64,000 nt of DNA from an uncultured bacterium. GTDB lineage: Bacteria > Actinomycetota > Coriobacteriia > Coriobacteriales > Eggerthellaceae. Shown here one piece after another: positions 52,507 through 61,210 of the stretch. A model generated the notes under the pieces. It was not told where the DNA came from, did no database searches, and saw nothing but the letters and a program-made list of their open reading frames with translations. Location: contig CAJMPP010000001.1 of the NCBI GenBank assembly GCA_905215325.1, forward strand, positions 1 through 64,000. Reading direction: 5' to 3'. How positions within the stretch are numbered: position 1 is the stretch's first letter; every line of letters begins with the position of its first letter. The translations under genes were made by a program, and so were the position numbers.

Positions 52507-53631
52507 TCAGCGTTGCACCAGGTACAGCTTGTCGTCGGGGATGCGGATCCACAGCTCCTCGCCCTCATGCGGCAGAAGCGAGGCATCCGTCTTCAGCTTG
52601 TCGACGCGCCAGAACAGGTGCTGATGTAGGTACTTCATCTCGTCCTCGGTGCGCTCCACCGCAGGCGCCGCCTCGGGGCTGCGGTCCAGAAAGCCCAGCA
52701 ACGCCGTGCGCTCGAATCGCGAGTCGCTCACGCGGTCCACGCGCATACGGAAGCAGTTGCGGCCCGGGCCATCGGCGCGTTGCAGGTAAAACGCGCGCAC
52801 GCCCAGGCACTTGACGCCCTCGGGCACCTCAGCGTCCGTCTCCACCTCAACGCCCCACTTCGGCAGCCACACCGTGCGCGGCCCGCGGCGCTGCGCTTGC
52901 GTGGCGTTCTTGCAGCCCGACAGCTTGATGCCGGCCTGGCTTTGCGGGCGATTCACCAGGTCGTCCCCCGTGCCCATCTCCATGATGTGGCCCGATTCCA
53001 CCACGGCGATGCGATCGCAGAAGCGCAGCGCCTCGTCGATGTCGTGCGACACGTACAGGATGGTGCCGCGGAACGCATCGAACAGGCTGACCAGGTTCTG
53101 CTCGAGCACGCTTTTCAGGTGCGCGTCGAGCGCGGAGAACGGCTCGTCGAGCATGAGGATGCCCGGACGCGCCGCGAGCATGCGCGCGAGCGCCACGCGC
53201 TGCTGCTGGCCGCCGGAAAGCTGCACGGGATAGCGCTTCTCGAAGCCCGACAGGCCGAAGCGCTTGAGCTCGGCCTGCACCATGGCGTCGCGATCGGCCG
53301 GCGACACGTCCTTGGCGATGCCGGCCGCCACGTTCTGCGCCACGGTCAGGTTGGGGAACAGCATGTAGTTCTGGAACAGCAGGGCGGTTTTGCGCTGCTG
53401 CGGCGTAAGGTCCACGCGCGCCTTCTTGCCAGGCGCGCGGTCGAAGAACATCTTGCCGTTGACCACGATCTTGCCCGAATCGGGACGCTCGATGCCGGCG
53501 ATGGAGCGCATGGTCAGGCTTTTGCCGCACCCCGACGCGCCCAACAGCCCCAGCGTCTCGTCCCCTGCCGAGAACCGTGCCTGCAGCTGGAACCCTTTGA
53601 ACTTCTTCTCGATGTCTACTTCAAGGCTCAT
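52507..53631 (-). CDS. modC: Molybdate ABC transporter ATPase
   Basis: Powers molybdate import with ModAB. It has 374 residues: Walker A LLGASGCGKSLTMRS, Q-loop LLFQNYMLFPNL, signature QLSGGQQQRVALARML, Walker B ILMLDEPFSALD, then a C-terminal extension (~235-374) that is longer and more diverged than a standard TOBE regulatory domain. It begins 3 nt after the modB stop. Confidence 0.95.
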   Translation of the reverse strand: MSLEVDIEKKFKGFQLQARFSAGDETLGLLGASGCGKSLTMRSIAGIERPDSGKIVVNGKMFFDRAPGKKARVDLTPQQRKTALLFQNYMLFPNLTVAQNVAAGIAKDVSPADRDAMVQAELKRFGLSGFEKRYPVQLSGGQQQRVALARMLAARPGILMLDEPFSALDAHLKSVLEQNLVSLFDAFRGTILYVSHDIDEALRFCDRIAVVESGHIMEMGTGDDLVNRPQSQAGIKLSGCKNATQAQRRGPRTVWLPKWGVEVETDAEVPEGVKCLGVRAFYLQRADGPGRNCFRMRVDRVSDSRFERTALLGFLDRSPEAAPAVERTEDEMKYLHQHLFWRVDKLKTDASLLPHEGEELWIRIPDDKLYLVQR

Positions 53632-53634
53632 GCT

Positions 53635-55077
53635 TTACTCCGAACGCTTGCGATATTTGGTGGTGTGCCCGCTCCACAGGTTGATGAACACGATGACCAC
53701 CAGGGAGAACACGATGATGACGCCCGTCCAGAACCAGGCGACGTCGCTGTTGCCGTTCATCCACTCGAAGTAGATGGCAATGGGGATGGTGCGCGTGATG
53801 CCCACGTAATTGCCCGCCATGAACAGCGTGGCGCCGAACTCGCCTAGGGCGCGCGCGAACGCGAGCACCATACCGGCCGCGATGCTCGACCACGACAGCG
53901 GCAGCATCAGGCGCACGAAGATCTTCGCGTTGCTCCACCCCAGCGTGCGGGCAGCGTCGAGCATGTTGCGGTCAAGGCTCTCGAACGCGCCGAGCGCGTT
54001 GCGGTACATAAGCGGGAACGCCACCACCACCGCGGCGATGACGCACGCCGTAGGGCTGAAGATGAGCGGGAAGCCCGTCTCTATCCAGAACCGGCCGAAC
54101 GCCGTGTTCGAGCCGCACGCGAACAACAGGATGAAGCCGCATACGGTAGGCGGCAGCACCATGGGGATGGTGAAGATGGCGTCGAAGATGCTTTTCGCAC
54201 GCGAGCTAAGGTTCAGGCAGAAGTACGCCGCAAGCAAGCCCAGGATGACGATGAACACGATGGCGATGCCCGTGGTGCGCAGGCTCACCCACAGCGGGCT
54301 CCAATCCAGGTTCTGCAAAAACTCGCCCGCCGCGGCCAAGCCCGTGGGCTTGGCGACGATGCTCACCTGGTCGGCGGGCGCGATAACGCCGAAGTCGGCG
54401 AACGAGGGCTTGGCGTAGTTCGCATTCTCGCTGTCGGTGATGTCGCTGCCGTCCACCCCGATGGCCAGCACGTATGCCTTGCCCGAGATCTCCTGGTCGA
54501 ACATCAGGCGCACGGCGCCCAGGTCGTAGGTTTGCTGCGTGGTGAAATGCCATGCGGAGACGCCGCTTAGGGGCACCGAACCCGACGACTGCCCCGCATC
54601 GAGCGCGCAGAACAGCTGCTTGAGCTGCGTTTGCGTCCGCCCGTCCTCAAGATCGAGCGAGAGCTGCTGGGCCATGACAGGCGGGATGTAGGCAACCACC
54701 TGGTTGTTCACGGCGACAAGCTGCACCGCCTGCCCGACCCCTTGGCCGATCAGATACGCGTAGCCGCGATACTCGCCATCGATGCTGCGGTTGGAGCCCT
54801 TCTGCGCTCGCGAGAAATCGCTTATCGCAAAACTGCTGCCGTCGAGCGCCGCCGCATCGCCATCTTTGGACACCCGCACCGCCGATGTATCCACATCGCT
54901 TACGGATTGCTCATCGGGGCCCGAAGAAGCGGCGGCCGGTTTCGCGCCCACCGCGGGCGTATCCACATCGCCAAGCGCGTCGTCGGCAAGCGCCACGGCC
55001 GGCGCGCACAGCGCCAGCGCCGCCGTAACAGCAAGGCTTGCGATAAGCCTTTTCGCACGTTTTCCCTGTTTCGTCAT
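53635..55077 (-). CDS. modB: Molybdate ABC transporter permease with large extracellular N-domain
   Basis: 480 residues, twice the usual ~225. Signal peptide (1-~32), then ~220 residues predicted outside the membrane (including SAWHFTTQQTYDLGAVRL), then a normal ModB permease from ~255 with five to six helices, the EAA loop (AARTLGWSNAKIFVRLMLP) and RALGEFGATLFMAGN. The extra domain matches no family I recognise. Position between modA and modC confirms the transport role. A 12-bp stem-loop lies between modA and modB. Confidence 0.9.
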   Translation of the reverse strand: MTKQGKRAKRLIASLAVTAALALCAPAVALADDALGDVDTPAVGAKPAAASSGPDEQSVSDVDTSAVRVSKDGDAAALDGSSFAISDFSRAQKGSNRSIDGEYRGYAYLIGQGVGQAVQLVAVNNQVVAYIPPVMAQQLSLDLEDGRTQTQLKQLFCALDAGQSSGSVPLSGVSAWHFTTQQTYDLGAVRLMFDQEISGKAYVLAIGVDGSDITDSENANYAKPSFADFGVIAPADQVSIVAKPTGLAAAGEFLQNLDWSPLWVSLRTTGIAIVFIVILGLLAAYFCLNLSSRAKSIFDAIFTIPMVLPPTVCGFILLFACGSNTAFGRFWIETGFPLIFSPTACVIAAVVVAFPLMYRNALGAFESLDRNMLDAARTLGWSNAKIFVRLMLPLSWSSIAAGMVLAFARALGEFGATLFMAGNYVGITRTIPIAIYFEWMNGNSDVAWFWTGVIIVFSLVVIVFINLWSGHTTKYRKRSE

Positions 55078-55099
55078 ATATCCCGTCCTTGGACGCGGT

Positions 55100-55133
55100 A
55101 AGGGGATGGGGGTCGAATCGTCCCCATCCCCTT
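55100..55133. repeat. Stem-loop between modA and modB
   Basis: Perfect 12-bp stem AAGGGGATGGGG / CCCCATCCCCTT with a 10-nt loop, no U-tract. It probably protects or partly terminates the modA message, giving more binding protein than permease. Confidence 0.65.
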
Positions 55134-55174
55134 GCTTCTATCGCTTATCTGCTATGCGGTTTCAAACGCAGCTG

Positions 55175-56092
55175 CTATGCCAGCTCGAATCCCCACTTCT
55201 GCCAGATCTCCTGGGCCTTGTCGCTGCTCAGGCACCAGTCCAGGAACTCCTGGGTGGCAGCGGCGTTCTTGCTCTCGGAGGTGACGGCGCCGGGATACAC
55301 GATGTTCTTATGCGTGTTGGCCGACACGGTGCCGACGATCTGCACGCCGCCGAAGCGGTACACGTCGGAGGTGTACACGAAGGCAACGTCGACGTCGCCG
55401 GACTGGGCATGCTTGCACACGTTGCCCACGGAGGTGTCGGTGACCACCTTGTGGCCGGCATCGACGAACGCCTGGTAGCTGCCGCCCTTGCCGGAGATGT
55501 CCTTGCCGGTCTTGCCCTCGTCGGAGGCGGCGGGGGTGTACACGCCTACCGTGGACAGGGACTGAGCGGCATAGTTGCCGGCGGGCACGGAATCGTCTCC
55601 CACGCAGATGGAGTACTTGCCGGCGGCGATGTCGTCAAGGGTGACGTCCTTGATGTCGGAGCCTTCCTTGGAAACCATCACCAGGTCGTTCTTGAACATG
55701 TCGACGCGGGTGGAGGAGTCGACGTAGCCCTTCTCCACGGCGGTGTCCATGGAACCCTTCGAGGCGCTGATCAGCAGGTCGGCGTAGGAGCCGGCGCCCA
55801 GCATCTCGTTAAGCTCGCCGGAGGCCTTGTACTGCGTGTCGGCGAAGGACACGTTATCGTGGCCGTCGGCGATATAGGCGGCCTGGACCTCTTCCATTGC
55901 CTTGGACAGGGAGTTGGCCGCGAACACCTGCAGCTCGACCTGCTCCTTGTTGTTGTCGGCGGACTGCTCGGCGGCGGAATCGTTCTTCTGCTCGGCGGAT
56001 CCGCTGTTGGACGAGCAGCCGGTCAGAGCGAAGGCGCCCACCATCGCGAACGCGCATACGGCCGCGATCACGATGCGAAGTTGCTTCTTCAT
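55175..56092 (-). CDS. modA: Molybdate-binding lipoprotein
   Basis: Extracytoplasmic substrate-binding component. ATG 56092 (MKKQLRIVIAAVCAFAMVG) gives 305 residues. Lipobox LTGCSS near residues 23-28, to be modified by Lgt. ModA landmarks: VFAANSLSKAMEEV, GSYADLLISASKGSMD, GDVDVAFVYTSD and the C-terminal QEFLDWCLSSDKAQ. AAAGGGAAG precedes the start. First gene of the mod-moa cluster. Confidence 0.95.
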   Translation of the reverse strand: MKKQLRIVIAAVCAFAMVGAFALTGCSSNSGSAEQKNDSAAEQSADNNKEQVELQVFAANSLSKAMEEVQAAYIADGHDNVSFADTQYKASGELNEMLGAGSYADLLISASKGSMDTAVEKGYVDSSTRVDMFKNDLVMVSKEGSDIKDVTLDDIAAGKYSICVGDDSVPAGNYAAQSLSTVGVYTPAASDEGKTGKDISGKGGSYQAFVDAGHKVVTDTSVGNVCKHAQSGDVDVAFVYTSDVYRFGGVQIVGTVSANTHKNIVYPGAVTSESKNAAATQEFLDWCLSSDKAQEIWQKWGFELA

Positions 56093-56163
56093 ATCTTCCC
56101 TTTCCTTTGCGATGAGATTACCCCTCTTTATACGCAACGGCGAACAATTCGTTGCTGATTGGT

Positions 56164-56193
56164 ATATTATTCTCACCTTCGTATGCTAGTCAA
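56164..56193 (-). promoter_or_regulatory. Promoter of modABC
   Basis: Minus-strand -35 TTGACT (56188-56193), 18-nt spacer, -10 TAATAT (56164-56169), leader about 65 nt. No clear ModE box recognised. Confidence 0.7.
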
Positions 56194-56255
56194 TCGGCAA
56201 TAATCCATTTTCGTGAATTATTCCGTTTTCGAAACATTCCAAAACGTGAATCGCG

Positions 56256-56293
56256 AAAAAAATGCCGACATCCCACGATAGGACGCCGGCATT
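56256..56293 (-). terminator. Intrinsic terminator after the decayed sensor gene
   Basis: 13-bp stem AATGCCGGCGTCC / GGATGTCGGCATT with two G-U pairs, followed on the minus strand by a run of seven T. Still intact although its gene is broken. Confidence 0.85.
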
Positions 56294-56372
56294 GATGGGG
56301 TCGCATGTCGAATACGGGGCCTCGCACGCATCGGAAGCGCACCGCACACGATAAGGCTTGCGAAAGGCCAGG

Positions 56373-57037
56373 TCACGCTCCCGAAGGCGCCGGCAGCGTT
56401 ACCACCACGTTGTTGAGCCCCACCGTGTTCTGGTACTCCACCTCTCGCACGCCTTGGCGAAGCATCCGGATGCCCACCGCCGAGCAGGGATCGGCAGCGG
56501 AAAGGTCCAGGTCCATCGGATTGAACGCCGCGCCGTTGTCGCGCATGCGCTGTCCACCAGGGCAAGCGCCATGTACAGCGCCGTCTTCGATGCCGAATCG
56601 AATCGCGGGTACGGGCGCGGGCTCCTCGCGTTCACAAGGTACCACACCCAGCGCGGCAGGCCGTTGTACATGACCTGTATCACGAAGTAGCCCGCCAGCA
56701 TGAACGGCGTGGCGCCTTCGTGCAGGATATCCGAGACCAGGTTGGCCGTCGCGCAACCGAAAACGCCCGGCAAGCCGAAGAACAGCCCGAACACCGGCCC
56801 CAACGCCGACGCCGGGCGGATCTGCACGATATCGTTGAACTGCGGGACCGCCAGAAAGCCTTCAAGGACCGCCAGGTACACGACGAAGCAGGCGGCGAAC
56901 ACGCTCAACGACCGCTTCCAGCCAGGCCGCAATGGCGCCTGCGGGGCCTCTGACGCAACGGAAGCTACCGGCGCCTCCCCGACATCGCGAACAGCGGTTG
57001 CAGGCATTTCATTATGTTCCGGTCGATCCGATTCCAT
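56373..57037 (-). pseudogene. Decayed membrane sensor with GHKL ATPase remnant
   Basis: From ATG 57037 (GGAGG upstream) a frame encodes four or more membrane segments with GPVFGLFFGLPGVFG and DILHEGATPFMLAGYF, resembling ECF-S/QueT-like or sensor membrane modules, up to about 56560. The C-terminal part then continues in another frame (RMRDNGAAFNPMDLDLS, then VGLNNVVVTLPA), recognisable as the G-box end of a histidine-kinase-type ATPase. The middle of the ATPase domain is missing and the frames do not join, so it is a deletion plus frameshift. Confidence 0.65.
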
Positions 57038-57335
57038 GGTGTCGCACCTCCCGCATCCGTTCGCTAAAACGCCATCCAGATTCATTCGCCCTTACTATAA
57101 CGAATGTCGCTGGCGCAGAAGAAGACAAACCGAGACGCAGCATAAAAGCCGCCGCGAGCGAAAAGGCAAGCCGCCTACGCCCGCCGATGCGGCGGGCGCG
57201 AGAGCCGCAGCCCCCGGCAGCTGGCAGGATGTCCAGCCCTTCGCAGACGCGCTGCAGATACGCGATGCGCATTCGCCCGATCTTCGCCGGATTGCAATAG
57301 CATCCGCAAGCCCGCCCACCTGTCGCAGCAGGGCG
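57038..57335. other. Gene-free gap between nnrD and the sensor pseudogene
   Basis: 298 nt with a 9-bp hairpin CGCCCGCCG / CGGCGGGCG at 57178-57198, a possible nnrD terminator, and a TATAGT box on the minus strand near 57096. No ORF with a ribosome binding site is seen. Confidence 0.4.
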
Positions 57336-58349
57336 CTACGACAACGAGGCGATCGCCTCGGGAATGGCGGCCACCACGTCTTCAGCGGTTACGCAAATGC
57401 TGGTCAGGCGCTTTGCCGCCGCTCGCGCCGCCCGCGCGTGCAGCGCCGAAGCAAGCACGCACGCGTCTACCGGGGTCAAACCCTGCGCAAGCAGCGCCGC
57501 GGCCATGCCGGCAAGCACATCGCCCGTTCCCGCCTTCGCCAAGGCAGAGGTTCCATCTGACATGCGCACGATGGTTTCACCGTCAGATATATAGGTAACG
57601 GGGCCTTTTACCATAGCTGTCACGCCATAAGCCTGCGAAAGCAACAACGTCAACTGCGCCGGGTCATCGGTAGGCAGGGCCAGCGGAGCGGCAAGGCGCG
57701 CGGCCTCTCCCGCGTGCGGCGTGACGACCGTGGGCAAGCCGTCGATGAAGCGACGGCGCAGCAGCAGGCGGCCTTCGGGAGAGGTCAGCGCGTCAAGACC
57801 GCCGCCGTCGACAAGCACCGCAGCGGCCGCGCCTTCGAGAACGGTGCAGGTCAGCTGGGCGGAAAGGGGATCTGCGGCATCGAAGCCGCTGCCGACGAGG
57901 AACGCCAGCGGATGACGGGGCGCCGCGGGGCCAAGCGCCTTCGGACGCGGCGCCGCATGCACCGGACGGCCCGATCGGCATGCGCGATAGGCGCCCGCCC
58001 GCCCGTCCGAGCTTGCGGGCGTAACCTGAACCGCGGCAGGGCTGCCGGCGATACTCCCCCGTTCATCAGGGTCAAGCTGCGCGTACGCCGCCAACTCATC
58101 CCACGCGCGCACCACAAGCGATGGGCTTGCCGCGCGCACCGCCGCGACGGATTCGGGCGCGCAAGCAACTTCGGTATACCCCGCGCCCATGCGCTGCGAG
58201 GCGGTTGCCGCCAAGCACGCGGCGCCCGGATAGTCGGCGCAACCGGCAATCAACGTCAACTTGCCGCGCGAATACTTGTTCGCCTGGTCGTCAGGCCACG
58301 GAAGCAGTGCCGCCACCTGCTCCAACGTATACTTCTTCGCTCGTTGCAT
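57336..58349 (-). CDS. nnrD: ADP-dependent NAD(P)H-hydrate dehydratase
   Basis: Repairs hydrated NAD(P)H. ATG 58349 (MQRAKKYTLEQVAALLPWP) gives 337 residues, with GGAGGG 5 nt upstream. Ribokinase-like fold: KYSRGKLTLIAG, TPHAGEAARL, KGPVTYISDG and AKAGTGDVLAGMAAALL. It lacks the NnrE epimerase domain. An unusual ~55-residue Ala/Pro/Arg-rich insertion lies at about 94-148. Usually near acpS; here 3.4 kb of repeats separate them. Confidence 0.92.
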   Translation of the reverse strand: MQRAKKYTLEQVAALLPWPDDQANKYSRGKLTLIAGCADYPGAACLAATASQRMGAGYTEVACAPESVAAVRAASPSLVVRAWDELAAYAQLDPDERGSIAGSPAAVQVTPASSDGRAGAYRACRSGRPVHAAPRPKALGPAAPRHPLAFLVGSGFDAADPLSAQLTCTVLEGAAAAVLVDGGGLDALTSPEGRLLLRRRFIDGLPTVVTPHAGEAARLAAPLALPTDDPAQLTLLLSQAYGVTAMVKGPVTYISDGETIVRMSDGTSALAKAGTGDVLAGMAAALLAQGLTPVDACVLASALHARAARAAAKRLTSICVTAEDVVAAIPEAIASLS

Positions 58350-58596
58350 CCGCCCTCCATTCGCCAAGCGCTCCGCACGCACATGCTCGCACCCAGTGTA
58401 CTCCAACCACGTAAGAGCGAGGTAAAACATGGCGTTCGCCACCGCGAGCAGCCCCGCAAACAGCAAGCCCGGCGACAACACGCAAACCACAACACCACCC
58501 CAAGCACAAGCGCAACAGCGTCAATCGCCAGGGAAAGCCGACCCCCCTACGCGCGCCAGAGCCCCCAACGCGCCGGGACGAAAACCGGGCTCCGGA

Positions 58597-58756
58597 GCGT
58601 CAACCGAGCCGACCATCGGACTTCGGGGTGCTAATCGAGCCGAGCATCGGACTTCGGAATGCTAATCAAGCTTAGCACCAAGCTCCCGTGGCATTATCCA
58701 AGCCGAGTACCAAATTCCCAGAGCATTAGCCGGGCCGAGCAGCGAGTTCCCGCGGC
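58597..58756. repeat. Degenerate 32-bp tandem repeat, five units
   Basis: Units start at 58597, 58630, 58661, 58693 and 58725 (31-33 bp) and share the pattern GCTAATCGAGCCGAGCAYC or its variants. No spacers, so not CRISPR. Ends where the first 52-bp palindrome begins. Confidence 0.75.
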
Positions 58757-58806
58757 GAAAAATCGTCAACTTTGTCCAGCTGCGGTCAAAATTGACGATT
58801 CTTCGC
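58755..58806. repeat. 52-bp palindrome H1 (left array)
   Basis: Two 23-nt arms around a 6-nt centre: GCGAAAAATCGTCAAC to TTGACGATTCTTCGC, 20 of 23 positions paired. A half-arm (GGCCAAAACGCACGATTATT) follows at 58815-58838. Confidence 0.85.
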
Positions 58807-58898
58807 AGCCTCAAGGCCAAAACGCACGATTATTTGCGCTATCAGGAAGCCCATGCGCACACAACCGACAAAAACGTCCGTTTCTCACTTCCGAGACC

Positions 58899-58950
58899 GC
58901 GAAAAACCGTCTGTTTTGACCGCCAGCGACCAAAACTGACGGTTTTTCGC
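58899..58950. repeat. 52-bp palindrome H2 (left array)
   Basis: Same architecture and length as H1, 144 bp downstream: GCGAAAAACCGTCTG to CTGACGGTTTTTCGC. The variable central bases differ from H1 but remain paired. Confidence 0.85.
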
Positions 58951-59004
58951 ATCCCGCACCCCACCGACAGCCAACCCCATTCTCAACAAGCAACGCTCCC
59001 GTCA

Positions 59005-59176
59005 CCAATCTCGGCGATGGAGGGCTTCTTCGCCAGGCTCAAGAACGCCGATAATGGGAACCGGGTTCTACCACCATCGCGACTGGTCCGGCGTGACGAT
59101 TCCCGAGTACTGCCGCATTCTCAACGCCTACCTCAGGCATTACAATGAGCGAAGGCCGAAGAGGAAGCTGGGCTGA
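59005..59176 (+). pseudogene. IS3-family transposase C-terminal remnant
   Basis: Contains MEGFFARLKNA, then in a shifted frame YHHRDWSGVTIPEYC and LNAYLRHYNERRPKRKLG followed by TGA, matching the DDE C-terminal end (E-FF..LK, YN..RP) of IS3/IS150 transposases. The first two acidic regions and both inverted repeats are absent. About 57 codons remain, with a frameshift near 59045. Confidence 0.75.
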
Positions 59177-59265
59177 CCGAGCCCGATGCCGCACCGCAGG
59201 AGCCTGGGGCTGGCTGCATAACCGGTCCGAAGAAATGCCCGCATACCCATATCACAACTATCTTG

Positions 59266-59302
59266 CGCAAACCTTGCCGATTCCTTACGCAAACCTTGCC
59301 GA
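59266..59302. repeat. 22-bp direct repeat upstream of the endonuclease gene
   Basis: CGCAAACCTTGCCGA at 59266-59280 and 59288-59302, with a diverged third copy near 59320. Possible regulatory or replication slippage repeat, 90 nt before the gene. Confidence 0.55.
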
Positions 59303-59393
59303 CCCCTTCCCTGTTCCTACCAAAGCCTTCCCCATTCCTTGCACTGCAAAATTCTGATTCCACCTGGGGAAATACTCTGATACCTTAGCTTGC

Positions 59394-60368
59394 ATGACCA
59401 TTGTGATCTCACATATTTCAGCAATCGAGTACTGGCTTGCGCACGAGTCGCTCAGACCCAAGGCCACGTCTGCTCATGCGGCAACCGAGCTCCCATCCGC
59501 GGGTCCCACCATCGCCGACCGCCGCCGCGCCGAGCAGCTTCTAAATCAGCGCGTCAGCATCCCGTTGCATATTGCCGCCACGAAACCGCTCCACAGCAGC
59601 ACGCGCTTCCGCTGCCACGTTTGGTCCCCGCCCGTAGCACAGGCGCTTTACAGAATCGCGGATGACGTTTACGTTTGCTCTCCCGAACTCGCCTTCGTCC
59701 AATCGGCGGCTGCGCTCAACAGAATCGATACCGTGCGTTTAGGGTGCGAATTGTGTGCAACGTATTCCATCGACCGCCATGCACGCGGAGGATTCTTTCA
59801 GCGCAACGCCATCACCACGCGCGAAAAGCTCGGTACGATCGTTTGCGAAAACCAGGGGGCAAATGGGGTCAAAACCGCGCGGTGGGCGCTCGATTACGTG
59901 CTCGACCGATCAGCGTCGCCTGCCGAAACGAAAGTCGCGCTCACCCTTACGCTCCCCTGCAGAATCGGCGGAATGGGACTCCCCCAGCCTTCGCTGAACC
60001 GCTTCATCCCGCTCAACGCGGCAGAGCAAAAGGCGCTCGGTAGAAATTATTTCCTTTGCGACCTTTATTGGGAGCAAGCAAAACTCGCTATTGAATACGA
60101 CAGCGATGCCGAGCACTCCGGATCCGAGCGCATCGCCTCGGATGCCGCACGAAGAAATGCCCTGCTCCGCCTGGGAATCACGGTCATCACTGTGGGAAAC
60201 CAGACGTTTCGAGACAGGTCGGAATTCAAAAGGGTCGGCGCAACTGTCGCGCGGCTTCTCGGAACGCGCATCAGGCCGAGGAGCGAGCACTACGATCGTC
60301 GACAAATCGAGCTTCGCAAGCGTCTGAGCAGCCAACCGATTTGGGAAAGCGCCCGTTATAGCGAGTAG
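59394..60368 (+). CDS. Endonuclease-domain protein, AbiEi/DUF559 (Vsr-like) type
   Basis: 324 residues. The N-terminal two thirds resemble the actinobacterial AbiEi-type/DUF559 proteins (SPELAFVQSAAAL, a promoter-proximal helix-turn-helix-like region). The C-terminal part has EQAKLAIEYDSDAEH followed by RIASDAARRNALLRLGITVI, the Glu-x-Asp and Arg/Asp pattern of Vsr-like PD-(D/E)XK nucleases. No ribosome binding site is seen before ATG 59394, so the message may be leaderless or start further in. It is flanked by two 196-bp palindrome arrays. The role (defence, antitoxin or repeat mobilisation) is undecided. Confidence 0.7.
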   Translation: MTIVISHISAIEYWLAHESLRPKATSAHAATELPSAGPTIADRRRAEQLLNQRVSIPLHIAATKPLHSSTRFRCHVWSPPVAQALYRIADDVYVCSPELAFVQSAAALNRIDTVRLGCELCATYSIDRHARGGFFQRNAITTREKLGTIVCENQGANGVKTARWALDYVLDRSASPAETKVALTLTLPCRIGGMGLPQPSLNRFIPLNAAEQKALGRNYFLCDLYWEQAKLAIEYDSDAEHSGSERIASDAARRNALLRLGITVITVGNQTFRDRSEFKRVGATVARLLGTRIRPRSEHYDRRQIELRKRLSSQPIWESARYSE

Positions 60369-60580
60369 CGCCATTGTGGACAAGATCGCCGAGCCAGCGC
60401 AGCGCCGATCCGAAGAACGCACATGAGCAAGGTTCCGCGCAAGTCCAGGCAAGCAAGCTATAAGGGTTTTTGCACTTTCCGCCGAAATATATGCGCCGCT
60501 TTCACATTCGACACACGTGACACAGCGCAGGTCGCTTACCCCGAGCCTTTCGACAAGCCAGTTTGTCGATGCAGCGAATC

Positions 60581-60748
60581 CGACGGGCGAGGGCACCGCC
60601 GCACCCGGCGGGCGTGGGCGTTACCGCACCCAACGGGCAAGGGCACTCCATATCCGGCGCCGGCGGGCGAGGGCGCCGCCGTACCCAACGAGCAGGGGGA
60701 CTGCCGCACCTGACACCGGCAGGCAAGGGCGCCGCCGAACCCGGCGGG
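60581..60748. repeat. 25-bp degenerate tandem repeat, about six units
   Basis: Units at 60581, 60606, 60631, 60661, 60686 and 60717 of 25-31 bp with the core CGGCGGGCGAGGGCGCCGCC. GC-rich; no ORF with initiation signals covers it. Confidence 0.7.
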
Positions 60749-60928
60749 AATCCATCTGCTGCAACCACCAAGCGCACTTTCCCCAAGTAAACGAGCGCCT
60801 AGATCGTGCGCCATCTAAGCTCGCCGGGCAATTACGGCACAAGCGCGAAAACAAAACAGCCACAGCAAGCGATTCCGGCTCAACAAGCGAACGAACACGC
60901 TGGGGTAACGGATTCGTAAATTCGCCCA

Positions 60929-60980
60929 GACAAGAACCGTTCATTTTGTCCCTCGGCGGCCAAAATGAACGGTTCTTCGC
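60929..60980. repeat. 52-bp palindrome H3 (right array)
   Basis: Arms AAGAACCGTTCATTTTG and CAAAATGAACGGTTCTTCGC. A half-arm (GGCCAAAAGAAACGATTATT) follows at 60990-61012, as in the left array. Confidence 0.85.
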
Positions 60981-61072
60981 CACTGAATAGGCCAAAAGAA
61001 ACGATTATTCGCGCAGCACGCCCTATTCACGCGAAATACCGTCCAAATCGTCCATCCCGCGCCTAAGAAAAC

Positions 61073-61124
61073 GCGAAGAATCGCTCGCTTTGTCCCGCTG
61101 AGGCCAAAACGAGCGACTCTTCGC
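61073..61124. repeat. 52-bp palindrome H4 (right array)
   Basis: GCGAAGAATCGCTCG to CGAGCGACTCTTCGC, 144 bp from H3, exactly the H1-H2 spacing. A further partial arm lies at 61031-61053. Confidence 0.85.
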
Positions 61125-61210
61125 AATTCATACCCCGCGACCAGCATGCGCCTCGCTTCGCGCCAGCGTTCAACTTGCGAGAAGCAGCCATCAGGTCTGG
61201 CGCAGCCGCT

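Noticed and set aside
55100..55133. tRNA-like GGTCGAATCG sequence
   Set aside because: It is the loop of a simple 12-bp hairpin between modA and modB; no cloverleaf can be formed.
58597..58756. Possible CRISPR-like array
   Set aside because: Units are head-to-tail with no spacers, strongly diverged, and no cas genes occur in the window.
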